Below, in pieces: positions 1-6,832 of a stretch of 13,148 nt of DNA. The first letter of the stretch is position 1; every line of letters starts with the position of its first letter. Position numbers and translations under genes: made by a program. The notes under the pieces were generated by a model. The model saw only the letters and a list, made by a program, of their open reading frames with translations. It searched no databases and was not told the origin of the DNA. The DNA is from an archaeon (GTDB taxonomy: Archaea; Altiarchaeota; Altiarchaeia; JAFGQM01), in contig JAOZPI010000006.1 in the NCBI GenBank assembly GCA_029932835.1, positions 6,419 through 19,566 on the forward strand, in the 5' to 3' direction.

Positions 1-705
1 TATTCTCACTGCTTCATACAGGTCATACACACACCGCACCATTATTGGCTTTATTGCAGGACCGCTCATCCCCCCCCTCTTGTTTGTGAGAATAGGGCAT
101 CTGGACCTAATATCAATAACCATTCCCGGCCCCACCGTATTGATAGCGGTGATCCCATCCGCGCCAGCCCTCTCTACAGCCTTTCCTATCTCCACAATTT
201 GAGGAACATTAGGGCTTAGTTTTACGAGGAGGGGGGTTTTTACAACACTCCTTACCCTCTTGACTACCCTATTAGCAGATTCAGGAGTGGCACTAAAGGG
301 GAGGCCAAATTCGTCCCCTACATTGGGGCATGATATGTTCATCTCAAGCAGATCTGCTTTCCCATCCAGCCTTTTTGCAACTTCTACAAACTCTTCCTCC
401 TTGCTGCCATAGAAGGATACAATTATTGGTGTATGGGATCTCTTCTTGTATTCCTCTATCTCTCTTAGGGACTCTTCAATCCCACTGCTAGGGAGTCCAA
501 CAGCATTTAGATACCCCCCCACAACCTCAACAATCACCGGATTCTTGTGCCCCCCTCTGGGATTTAACCCAACAGACTTCTTTGTAACCGCCCCAGCCCC
601 CGCCCTTGCAATTCTGACGAGGCTTGAGGCCGTAACTCCAAGGATGCCAGAAGCGAGGACAGTCGGGTTCTCCAGTCTTACTCCGCATATTTCTGTAGAC
701 AACAT
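1..705 (-). CDS. pyrD: Dihydroorotate dehydrogenase, class 1 (likely 1B), 3' end cut by window edge
   Basis: This enzyme oxidises dihydroorotate to orotate in pyrimidine synthesis, using FMN. About 235 residues are visible of the roughly 300 usual for class 1 enzymes; the C-terminus lies outside the window. Visible motifs, numbered from the ATG at 703-705, are ENPTVLASG (12-20), GGYLNAVGLPSSG (63-75), EMNISCPNVG (121-130, with Cys126 as the expected catalytic base), LVKLSPN and GGMSGPAIKP (211-220). The catalytic Cys places it in class 1 rather than the Ser-using membrane class 2. The 1B assignment is an inference, because no PyrK partner is in view. I prefer the ATG at 703-705: the protein then starts MLSTEICGVRLENP, which matches the usual N-terminal length, and a TATA-like box sits about 26 bp upstream. 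An in-frame ATG at 724-726 would add seven residues but falls at the edge of that box. The gene is divergent from pyrG, another pyrimidine gene. Confidence 0.93.
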   Translation of the reverse strand, partial: MLSTEICGVRLENPTVLASGILGVTASSLVRIARAGAGAVTKKSVGLNPRGGHKNPVIVEVVGGYLNAVGLPSSGIEESLREIEEYKKRSHTPIIVSFYGSKEEEFVEVAKRLDGKADLLEMNISCPNVGDEFGLPFSATPESANRVVKRVRSVVKTPLLVKLSPNVPQIVEIGKAVERAGADGITAINTVGPGMVIDIRSRCPILTNKRGGMSGPAIKPIMVRCVYDLYEAVRI

Positions 706-725
706 CTCACTTATTTTAGCTGGCA

Positions 726-735
726 TTAAAATAAA
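726..735 (-). promoter_or_regulatory. Candidate TATA box for pyrD (leaderless)
   Basis: The minus strand reads TTTATTTTAA here, centred about 26 bp upstream of the ATG at 703-705. That is the archaeal TATA-to-start-site distance expected if transcription begins at the start codon. No Shine-Dalgarno is seen before either candidate start. The assignment rests on spacing and AT content only. Confidence 0.5.
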
Positions 736-796
736 TAGAGGCACTGAGAGCAATACAAAGGCGGATCCACAGAAACTCCGAACAGCACAGCCAAAA

Positions 797-804
797 TTTT
801 TATA
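797..804 (+). promoter_or_regulatory. Candidate TATA box for pyrG (leaderless)
   Basis: TTTTTATA is centred about 24-25 bp before the pyrG ATG at 825, close to the archaeal TATA spacing for transcription starting at the start codon. The bases before the ATG (cttacaaatttact) contain no GGAGG-like site, so translation is probably leaderless. The rest of the pyrD-pyrG spacer shows no convincing hairpin or riboswitch. Confidence 0.6.
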
Positions 805-824
805 CAAAAACTTACAAATTTACT

Positions 825-2420
825 ATGCCTCGTTTTATTGTAATTACTGGCGGTGTTTTATCAGGGCTTGGAAAGGGTGTAACAACTGCTTCTATAGGAA
901 AAATCCTCCAGTCTAAGGGGTTTTCTGTAGTTCCGATAAAGATAGACGGTTACCTCAACACGGACGCAGGCACAATGAATCCATATGAACACGGTGAGGT
1001 CTATGTGACTGATGACGGAGGGGAAATAGATCTGGATATAGGGCACTACGAGAGGTTCTTAAACATGGATCTTGGAAAGGAAAACAATATAACGACAGGC
1101 TCAGTATATGGGGAGGTTATAAGAAAGGAAAGACGAGGGGATTACCTAGGAAAAACAGTCCAAGTAATTCCACACATCACCAACGAGATAAAACAGAGGA
1201 TAATGAGGGTTGCAAAGAAAGCAAATAGAGATTTTGTCCTTATTGAGGTTGGAGGAACCATAGGGGACCTGGAAAACATGGTATTTGTTGAGGCACTTCG
1301 TCAGCTCGCTGCAGAGAATCCCCACAAATTTTTGTTTGTACATGTGACCCTCGTTCCAACAATTGTAAGCGGAGAGCACAAGACAAAGCCAACTCAGAGG
1401 AGCGTGAGAGAGCTCCAGAGTCTTGGGATACAGCCAAACGTGATAATATGCAGAGCAGACAAGGAGCTATCAAAGAACATAAAGGAAAAAATTGCCCTCT
1501 TTTGCTCTGTTCCCAAAAATTCAGTTATAAGCAACCCAAATGTCGAATCCCTCTATGAGATACCCCTGATCTTTGAAGAGCAGGGACTCAGCGACATAAT
1601 ATTTAAGCACCTTAATCTAAAGCCAAGGGCACAGGACCTCAGAAAGTGGAGACAACTAGTGAAAAGGAGCAAGTATCCTCATGGTGAAATTACTATCGTA
1701 ATTGTTGGGAAATATGCCCATCTAGAGGATGCGTACCTCAGCATAAAAGAGGCCCTGCACCACGCTGGAATAAAGAATGATGTTAGGGTTAATATTAAGT
1801 GGGTGGAGGCGGAGGACATAGAGGATGCAGGGCCAGAGAAGTACCTAAGGGACGCTGATGGGGTCATAGTTCCCGGGGGCTTCGGTGCAAGAGGAACAGA
1901 AGGAAAAATAAGTGCAATACAATACGTGCGAGAAAATAAGATTCCCTTCCTTGGAATTTGCTACGGCCTCCACATGGCTGTTGTTGAATTTGCCAGAAAT
2001 GTGTGCGGAATGAAGGGTGCGAATTCAACGGAAGTCGATCCTAAGACCCCCTATCCGGTTATAGACCTCCTGCCGGAGCAGAAGAAAACTAGTGAGAAGG
2101 GCGGAACAATGCGGCTAGGGGCTTATAAGTGTGAGATTAAGAGGGGAACAACAGCATATAAAGCCTATGGTAAAACACAGATACTGGAGAGGCACAGGCA
2201 TAGGTGGGAGGTGAACAACAAATTTAGAAAGAGGCTTGAAGCGAAGGGGCTTATAATTTCTGGGATCAACAAAGATAGGAACCTCGTCGAGATCATAGAG
2301 CTCAGGAATCATCCATATTTTATTGCTTCACAATTCCATCCAGAGTTCAAATCCCGGATAGAGAGACCAGCTCCCCTATTTGACGCTCTCGTCAGAGCTG
2401 CCACTCCCCTCAGCAAGTGA
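825..2420 (+). CDS. pyrG: CTP synthase (glutamine-hydrolysing)
   Basis: This cytosolic enzyme aminates UTP to CTP with ATP and glutamine, the last step of pyrimidine nucleotide synthesis. It is 531 residues and looks full length. The N-terminal synthetase domain (about 1-268) has the P-loop-like GGVLSGLGKG (9-18), DAGTMNPYEHGEVYVTDDGGE (47-67), GHYERF (73-78), EVGGTIGD (141-148) and HKTKPTQRS (185-193). The C-terminal class I glutamine amidotransferase domain (about 287-525) has the oxyanion-hole PGGFG (350-354), nucleophile Cys379 in GICYGLH, and His505/Glu507 in HPEF, so the triad is intact. Two motifs depart from the common form: DGYLN (41-45) where DPYLN is usual, and GICYG where GICLG is usual. 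The start is set by the TATA spacing and the standard MPRFIVITGG opening. The last 45 bases overlap the convergent propeller gene. Confidence 0.97.
   Translation: MPRFIVITGGVLSGLGKGVTTASIGKILQSKGFSVVPIKIDGYLNTDAGTMNPYEHGEVYVTDDGGEIDLDIGHYERFLNMDLGKENNITTGSVYGEVIRKERRGDYLGKTVQVIPHITNEIKQRIMRVAKKANRDFVLIEVGGTIGDLENMVFVEALRQLAAENPHKFLFVHVTLVPTIVSGEHKTKPTQRSVRELQSLGIQPNVIICRADKELSKNIKEKIALFCSVPKNSVISNPNVESLYEIPLIFEEQGLSDIIFKHLNLKPRAQDLRKWRQLVKRSKYPHGEITIVIVGKYAHLEDAYLSIKEALHHAGIKNDVRVNIKWVEAEDIEDAGPEKYLRDADGVIVPGGFGARGTEGKISAIQYVRENKIPFLGICYGLHMAVVEFARNVCGMKGANSTEVDPKTPYPVIDLLPEQKKTSEKGGTMRLGAYKCEIKRGTTAYKAYGKTQILERHRHRWEVNNKFRKRLEAKGLIISGINKDRNLVEIIELRNHPYFIASQFHPEFKSRIERPAPLFDALVRAATPLSK
2376..2420. 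other. Tail-to-tail coding overlap between pyrG and the propeller gene
   Basis: The pyrG stop is at 2418-2420 on the plus strand and the propeller gene stop (CTA on the plus strand) is at 2376-2378. The last 15 codons of each gene, stops included, are therefore antisense to each other with codon boundaries in register. The pyrG end (APLFDALVRAATPLSK) is close to a normal CTP synthase C-terminus. The overlap therefore probably arose by extension of the low-complexity Ser/Glu tail of the propeller protein. Confidence 0.9.
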
Positions 2421-4553
2421 TTCTTTCGCAGGAGGCTTTTCTGATGTAGGTTTTCTCCCCCTCTTGATCCTCTTTGATATCGCTTTCTTCCATATAATTA
2501 CCACTACAAAAATAAGGAGTACTATGGGGAGGGGATTTATGGACTTACTCTCCTCCTTTCCCTTTTCTTTTGTACCTTCCTCCCCCTTTTTTAACCTCTC
2601 AACGCTCCATACTATCCTATTATTGCTTTCATCAACCTCATGGATCTTGTTCTCTGGATCCACAACCACGCTAAGGTTCTGGGAGGTTTCGGAGGGAATG
2701 TATGTTATCTTAAATTCCACCCCTTTTTTCTCCCCAGCCTTTATATCTATCACCTTCCTATCCAGTTCCTCCTCTCCAGATGGCTTTTCTAAGTTTATAA
2801 CTGCTACCACTCCACTTAGATCCAACCTCCCCTGGTTTGATATTGTGACAGGTACTCTGGTTGTTACCTCACTCTTCGCCTCCCTTATTGATACAGGCAG
2901 ATTGCCCTCAACCCACAAATCATTATCAAAGCCCCTGTAGGCACCGTTATTTCTCTCATCAGACTCGTTCACCTGGTTTAGCCCATCAACTACTGCGTAG
3001 ATTCCGACCTGTCCCGGAGGCAGAACAACCCCCCACTCAAGGGTTGCATTTTCCCTATCCCCAGGATCGAGCCTTCCAATAGATGCATTTCCAATCAACA
3101 TGTCCAAGGATGGATCCCTTCGGTAGAACAATACGGTACTGTTCCCAGCTTTTGCCTCCCCCCTGTTCTTCACCAGAATGCTTATATTGATCACATCATT
3201 ATACTCTGGAAAATTGTTGGAGAAGGAGATCCCTTCTATAACCAAATCCGGTTTGCTTTTGGAGTCCAGAAGCTTTACTTGATTGCTAAACAAATATGCG
3301 ATCACGATTTCTAGGTTTCCATCCCTGTCTATGTCAGCCAGCGCCGGCGAAGCAAGGGCGCCAGTCCCTCCATCATATACCCATTTCACCTTTCCATTTT
3401 TTATATCGATGGCTCTTACCTTTCCCTCTCTGGTCCCTACAACAGCTTCAATGTCCCCGTCTCTGTCTATATCAGCCAGCGCCGGAGAAGAAAATGCACT
3501 CCACCCATCTGTTTCTACTTCCCATAACTTCCGTCCTTCCATATCCACTCCATAAATTCGGTTATCTGGATTCTTTATGTAGAGATTGTACTCTGTCCGG
3601 TCGATAGTTGTTCCAAACACTATAACTGGAGAACCATCAATTATTGCCACTCCTGGAGATGAGGAGATGTTTCCATTAGTGGAGAACACCTTCTGTATTT
3701 TCCCACCACTTACAATATCCAAGTCGCCCCCTTGCGTCCCTATCACTATAACCCTTTCTCTCCCATCTTCTATCACTGCAGGGGTTGAAAAGGCAACCGG
3801 CGACCCGAGATCTACACTCCAGCTCAGATTGCCACTAGCATTCACTACATACAACAAACCATCTGAAGCCCCAAACACAACGTCGTTTAGATCATCTCCA
3901 TCCAGATCTGCAATAGCTGGAGAAGAGGTTATAGAACCATTGACATGATATCTCCACTCCACAATTCCGCTTTCTCCATCAATTGCATAGAGGTAACCCC
4001 GTGTGTTCCCTATTAGCACCTCCGGATTGTTGTCTCTGTCTATATCATAAACCCCTGGAGACGACAAAAAGGACCCAACCTTGGCATTCATCTTCCATAG
4101 CTCTTTGCCGTCATATCCCCTAAGTGCATAGACCTCAGGCCTATTGGTCCCGAACACAACGTCGTTTAGACCATCCCCATCCAGATCTGCAATAGCTGGG
4201 GAGGAATAAATTCGTGTATTTGTTGAGAAGCTCCACAGTATAGAACCATTGCCTCTAATAGCGAACACATTTTTTTGTCTTGACCCTCTTGGTGTGTCTA
4301 AACACACTATGATTTCTCCCTTGCTGTCTCCATCTAAGTCTCCGACTGCCGGCGATGAAAAAACACCATTTGGAAGGGTGACGCTCCAAGCGACAACAGG
4401 GTGTGCGAGATCTCCTGTTTTATTGGTATATCCACTTCTTTCAAGGTTTCCTCTAAACATAGGCCAGAAGGACGCAGATACTGCCGACGACAATACAACT
4501 ACCACAACTGCAACAAGGAGACTACGCATCAGTCCGTCTCTTCGCTCTTTCAT
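2376..4553 (-). CDS. Secreted, membrane-anchored PQQ/FG-GAP-like beta-propeller protein with CARDB-like domains
   Basis: The predicted product is 725 residues, starting MKERRDGLMRSLL. Residues 1-28 look like a signal peptide: a basic start, a Val/Leu-rich core, then AVSA-SF. Eight repeats follow (about 50-430), each opening with SSPA or a variant, usually followed by D-[LI]-D-x-D plus [DE]VV.G and then a PQQ-like AIDG...W segment. This fits an eight-bladed propeller. Six repeats keep the Asp-rich calcium-binding-type loop; repeats 5 and 6 lack it. Two CARDB-like beta-sandwich domains (about 434-545 and 545-652) contain PDLVIEGI and VDESNNR-type endings. A hydrophobic helix (about 673-688) and a cytoplasmic tail, basic then Ser/Glu-rich, close the protein. 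Its role is probably extracellular binding or surface structure. No enzyme active site is seen and PQQ binding cannot be claimed. A GTG 16 codons further upstream would place the TATA region inside the gene, so the ATG at 4551-4553 is preferred. Confidence 0.85.
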   Translation of the reverse strand: MKERRDGLMRSLLVAVVVVVLSSAVSASFWPMFRGNLERSGYTNKTGDLAHPVVAWSVTLPNGVFSSPAVGDLDGDSKGEIIVCLDTPRGSRQKNVFAIRGNGSILWSFSTNTRIYSSPAIADLDGDGLNDVVFGTNRPEVYALRGYDGKELWKMNAKVGSFLSSPGVYDIDRDNNPEVLIGNTRGYLYAIDGESGIVEWRYHVNGSITSSPAIADLDGDDLNDVVFGASDGLLYVVNASGNLSWSVDLGSPVAFSTPAVIEDGRERVIVIGTQGGDLDIVSGGKIQKVFSTNGNISSSPGVAIIDGSPVIVFGTTIDRTEYNLYIKNPDNRIYGVDMEGRKLWEVETDGWSAFSSPALADIDRDGDIEAVVGTREGKVRAIDIKNGKVKWVYDGGTGALASPALADIDRDGNLEIVIAYLFSNQVKLLDSKSKPDLVIEGISFSNNFPEYNDVINISILVKNRGEAKAGNSTVLFYRRDPSLDMLIGNASIGRLDPGDRENATLEWGVVLPPGQVGIYAVVDGLNQVNESDERNNGAYRGFDNDLWVEGNLPVSIREAKSEVTTRVPVTISNQGRLDLSGVVAVINLEKPSGEEELDRKVIDIKAGEKKGVEFKITYIPSETSQNLSVVVDPENKIHEVDESNNRIVWSVERLKKGEEGTKEKGKEESKSINPLPIVLLIFVVVIIWKKAISKRIKRGRKPTSEKPPAKESLAEGSGSSDESVK
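3874..4205 (-). repeat. Two near-identical DNA segments in propeller blades 2 and 4
   Basis: The stretches beginning at 3874 and 4153 match at 45 of 47 bases, including third-codon positions. They encode SSPAIADLDGDDLNDVVFG and SSPAIADLDGDGLNDVVFG, exactly 93 codons (279 bp) apart. Other blades are related only at protein level, apart from a weaker pair starting near 3325 and 3463. This suggests recent duplication of a two-blade unit, or gene conversion between blades. Confidence 0.85.
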
Positions 4554-4569
4554 ATATCTCTTATCTGCG

Positions 4570-4582
4570 TTAAAATAAAAAA
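4570..4582 (-). promoter_or_regulatory. Candidate promoter of the propeller gene; T-run may also end the upstream operon
   Basis: On the minus strand a G-run is followed by TTTTTTATTTTAA, lying 17-29 bp before the ATG at 4551-4553 and matching a TATA box for a leaderless transcript. The same T-run lies about 40 bp after the last stop codon of the ABC operon and could act as an archaeal U-rich terminator. Both roles are inferred from position and composition. Confidence 0.5.
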
Positions 4583-4619
4583 CCCCCACAGAGCTTGCCA
4601 CAAAGGATGATAACCGGAC

Positions 4620-5723
4620 CTACTCATATCTTAAAACAACTGCTGGTTGCAGAGATGCTGCTTCTCTGGCTGGAAGAACCCCCCCCAACACTCCCAGAAA
4701 TATAGCAAATATAAATGCTTTTATAATCAACACGGGAGTCACTGTAGCGATACCTGCCTCCCCCAGCATTCCGTTAACAACACTGACTGCCATATAGCTA
4801 AACAAAATACCAAACACAGCGCCTGCAATCCCCAAAGCTACAGCCTCCACCACGATCTCCACTAATATCTGGTGTGTGGTAGCTCCCAATGCCTTCATAG
4901 TTCCGATCTCTCTTCTCCTCTCCCTAATGCTCATAAACATAACATTCATTATTCCCAGAGCAGCTATTATAGCTGCAATAGAGCCCATTCCAAAGGTTAT
5001 AACACTTATCTGCCCTACAAAGTTCTCCGCTCTTTTCCTCAAATCCTCGTCTGATCCTGCCTGCACATCATCAAACCTGCTCTCTATCTCATCCGCCAAC
5101 TCGTCCGCATTCCTTACGTCTACAGGCTTTACTACAAATACAGTCACCTTATCTTCCTTTCCTAACATATCTTGTGCAGTTTTCAGGCTTGTTATCACCC
5201 CCCCATCCTCTTCTGTTCCTGTTTTCTTCAGCACTCCGACCACTTCATATTTTTTCCCTTGTATCTCTATTTCATCTCCTGTCCGATATCCTGTCTCGTC
5301 CGCGTAATCAGATCCAAGCACCACTTCGTCTGTGTCCTCTTCCATCGCTCTCCCCTCCTTATACTCCACATCAAGGCCAAACATATCCACATCTGTTGGA
5401 TTTACGCCGACTATTGCTCCAACACCCGACGCGCTACCAAAAACTATACCAGCTACCCTCTCCACACCAGGCAGGTCACTAATCTCCTCTCCTATACTCT
5501 CATCTAACTCACTATACTGGAAGCTCATCCAGCTACTCCCCTCTTGTGATACTGTAATAAGACCAGAGAGGTAGGACATCTCATTATTTATAATACCTTC
5601 AATACCCTCTGCAAACGCGCTGAGCCCGGTTACAAGAGCAATCCCGATTGCTACCCCTAAGATGGTCAATATTGTTCTGAGCCTGTGTCTCGAAAGCTCC
5701 TTTATTGTAAGATCAAGCATCAT
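4620..5723 (-). CDS. MacB/FtsX-type ABC transporter permease (second of pair)
   Basis: The product is 367 residues with the MacB-type plan. One N-terminal helix (about 17-37) is followed by a large extracytoplasmic domain (about 40-235, MacB_PCD-like), then three more helices (about 240-264, 287-310 and 330-352). The cytoplasmic loop after helix 2, RERRREIGTMKALGATTHQIL (about 267-287), is the expected coupling segment that contacts the ATPase. Such permeases typically work by mechanotransmission, moving the outer domain with ATP hydrolysis, rather than by simple membrane translocation. The gene overlaps the preceding permease by 11 bases, which implies translational coupling, and it ends the operon. 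It is paralogous to its neighbour but divergent in the outer domain, so a heterodimer is likely. Two adjacent ATGs (5721-5723 and 5718-5720) are possible starts. The substrate is not evident. Confidence 0.93.
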   Translation of the reverse strand: MMLDLTIKELSRHRLRTILTILGVAIGIALVTGLSAFAEGIEGIINNEMSYLSGLITVSQEGSSWMSFQYSELDESIGEEISDLPGVERVAGIVFGSASGVGAIVGVNPTDVDMFGLDVEYKEGRAMEEDTDEVVLGSDYADETGYRTGDEIEIQGKKYEVVGVLKKTGTEEDGGVITSLKTAQDMLGKEDKVTVFVVKPVDVRNADELADEIESRFDDVQAGSDEDLRKRAENFVGQISVITFGMGSIAAIIAALGIMNVMFMSIRERRREIGTMKALGATTHQILVEIVVEAVALGIAGAVFGILFSYMAVSVVNGMLGEAGIATVTPVLIIKAFIFAIFLGVLGGVLPAREAASLQPAVVLRYE

Positions 5724-6831
5724 TTCTTATCGCCTCTATTGGGTCAACACTCACAGCTTGGTAAGCAGGATACAAGGAGGCTATAACCGCTATGAGAATC
5801 CCATAAATGAAACTCAATAGTGCAAGCCTTGGAGTTACAGAGGCTATTGGGAAGCCCATTTGGGAGTTTAAAACATCTGTTCCGAGGTACCCTACTATTA
5901 TACCCACCACCCCCCCGGCAATAGCAAGTATCAAACCCTCCTCTATGACCATCATTAGGATTGTCCCTCCCTCAGCTCCCAGCGCCTTCATTATGCCAAA
6001 CTCCCTCTTTCTCTCCGTAACGATCATCATCATCGTGTTTATGATCCCTATGGCAGCTACAATCGACGATATAATGCCAATTGCAAGCGTCATAATCCTC
6101 AATTGATCTATTGCCTTCTTAGCTCTTTTTATCATTTCCGATGTCGTCAGAGCGTCCACATCACTATATCTTTCCTCTATCTCGTCTGCAATACGATCGG
6201 ACTCCTTCACATCAGCTGGTTTTACAACGATCACAGAAGCATAGGATTCCATCCCATAAGTCTCAGCTATTGACTTGTAGGGTCCTATCGCGGCGTAATC
6301 AATGAAGCTCTTGCTCTCTTTCAGAATACCCACTATGCTGTATTTTTCTCCCCTGAGTTTTACCTCATCTCCAACTCCCAAGTCCTTGGCCTCTGCCACA
6401 CTGTATCCAAGGACAAGCTCTTTGCTCCCCTCTTCAGGCCATCCTCCCTCCTTAAATTCTATATTTTCAAGGTTAAACATCTCCAAGTTCTCTAAGTCCA
6501 CCCCGCTTATGAACAGATTTGAAGAAGGCTCCATAACTCTAATAGTAGGACTCGCGGCCTCCACACCCTCAATCTCCCCAATTTCATCTACCATGTCCAT
6601 GTCTAAACGAGAATTCAATCCAGGAATAGACTGCATGTTTCCTCCCCCCTTCTCCACTACCATCACAAGCTTTGATGCAAGCTTCATCTGCTCCTCTGCC
6701 ATACTGTTTATCCCCTCTGAAATAGACCCTAGCGAGACTATTGCTGCAATTGCGAGAACTATACCAAATGCGGTAAGAAAGCTCCGGATTCTGTGTCTCC
6801 ATACAGACCGGAGCACCATATCAAGAAACAT
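5713..6831 (-). CDS. MacB/FtsX-type ABC transporter permease (first of pair)
   Basis: The product is 372 residues with the same four-helix layout as the next gene: helix 1 at about 17-37, an outer domain at about 40-240, and helices at about 246-270, 295-315 and 335-355. The coupling loop is TERKREFGIMKALGAEGGTIL (about 272-292). The outer domain includes the segments SPTIRVMEPSSNLFISGVD and EGSKELVLGYSVAEAKDLGVGDEVKLRG, typical of MacB periplasmic core domains. The start codon lies one base after the stop of the COG1361-like gene. No good Shine-Dalgarno precedes it, so expression probably depends on reinitiation or coupling. With the 242-residue ATPase of this operon it completes a MacB/LolCDE-like transporter. 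No TolC- or MacA-like gene is present, as expected for an archaeon without an outer membrane. Confidence 0.93.
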   Translation of the reverse strand: MFLDMVLRSVWRHRIRSFLTAFGIVLAIAAIVSLGSISEGINSMAEEQMKLASKLVMVVEKGGGNMQSIPGLNSRLDMDMVDEIGEIEGVEAASPTIRVMEPSSNLFISGVDLENLEMFNLENIEFKEGGWPEEGSKELVLGYSVAEAKDLGVGDEVKLRGEKYSIVGILKESKSFIDYAAIGPYKSIAETYGMESYASVIVVKPADVKESDRIADEIEERYSDVDALTTSEMIKRAKKAIDQLRIMTLAIGIISSIVAAIGIINTMMMIVTERKREFGIMKALGAEGGTILMMVIEEGLILAIAGGVVGIIVGYLGTDVLNSQMGFPIASVTPRLALLSFIYGILIAVIASLYPAYQAVSVDPIEAIRNDA

Positions 6832-6832
6832 C

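Noticed and set aside
727..796. Possible riboswitch or attenuator in the pyrD-pyrG spacer
   Set aside because: Only a weak 4-bp pairing (CGGA/TCCG) is visible, and both genes look leaderless, which leaves no room for a leader RNA.
446..916. Plus-strand open frame of 156 codons spanning the pyrD-pyrG spacer
   Set aside because: It is antisense to pyrD, crosses both promoters and enters pyrG out of frame. Its product is low complexity and resembles no protein I recognise.
2380..2940. Plus-strand open frame of 186 codons opposite the propeller gene
   Set aside because: It is the antisense shadow of the strongly supported propeller/CARDB gene. The Ser/Phe/Leu-rich translation is typical of reverse-complement reading of coding DNA.
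3325..4205. Regular repeats that could suggest a CRISPR array
   Set aside because: The repeats are in frame, encode propeller blades, have uneven spacing of about 42-57 codons and lack unique spacers of CRISPR length.
4554..4601. GTG start adding 16 residues to the propeller protein
   Set aside because: It would put the AT-rich promoter region inside the gene and add a non-signal-like segment before a good signal peptide.
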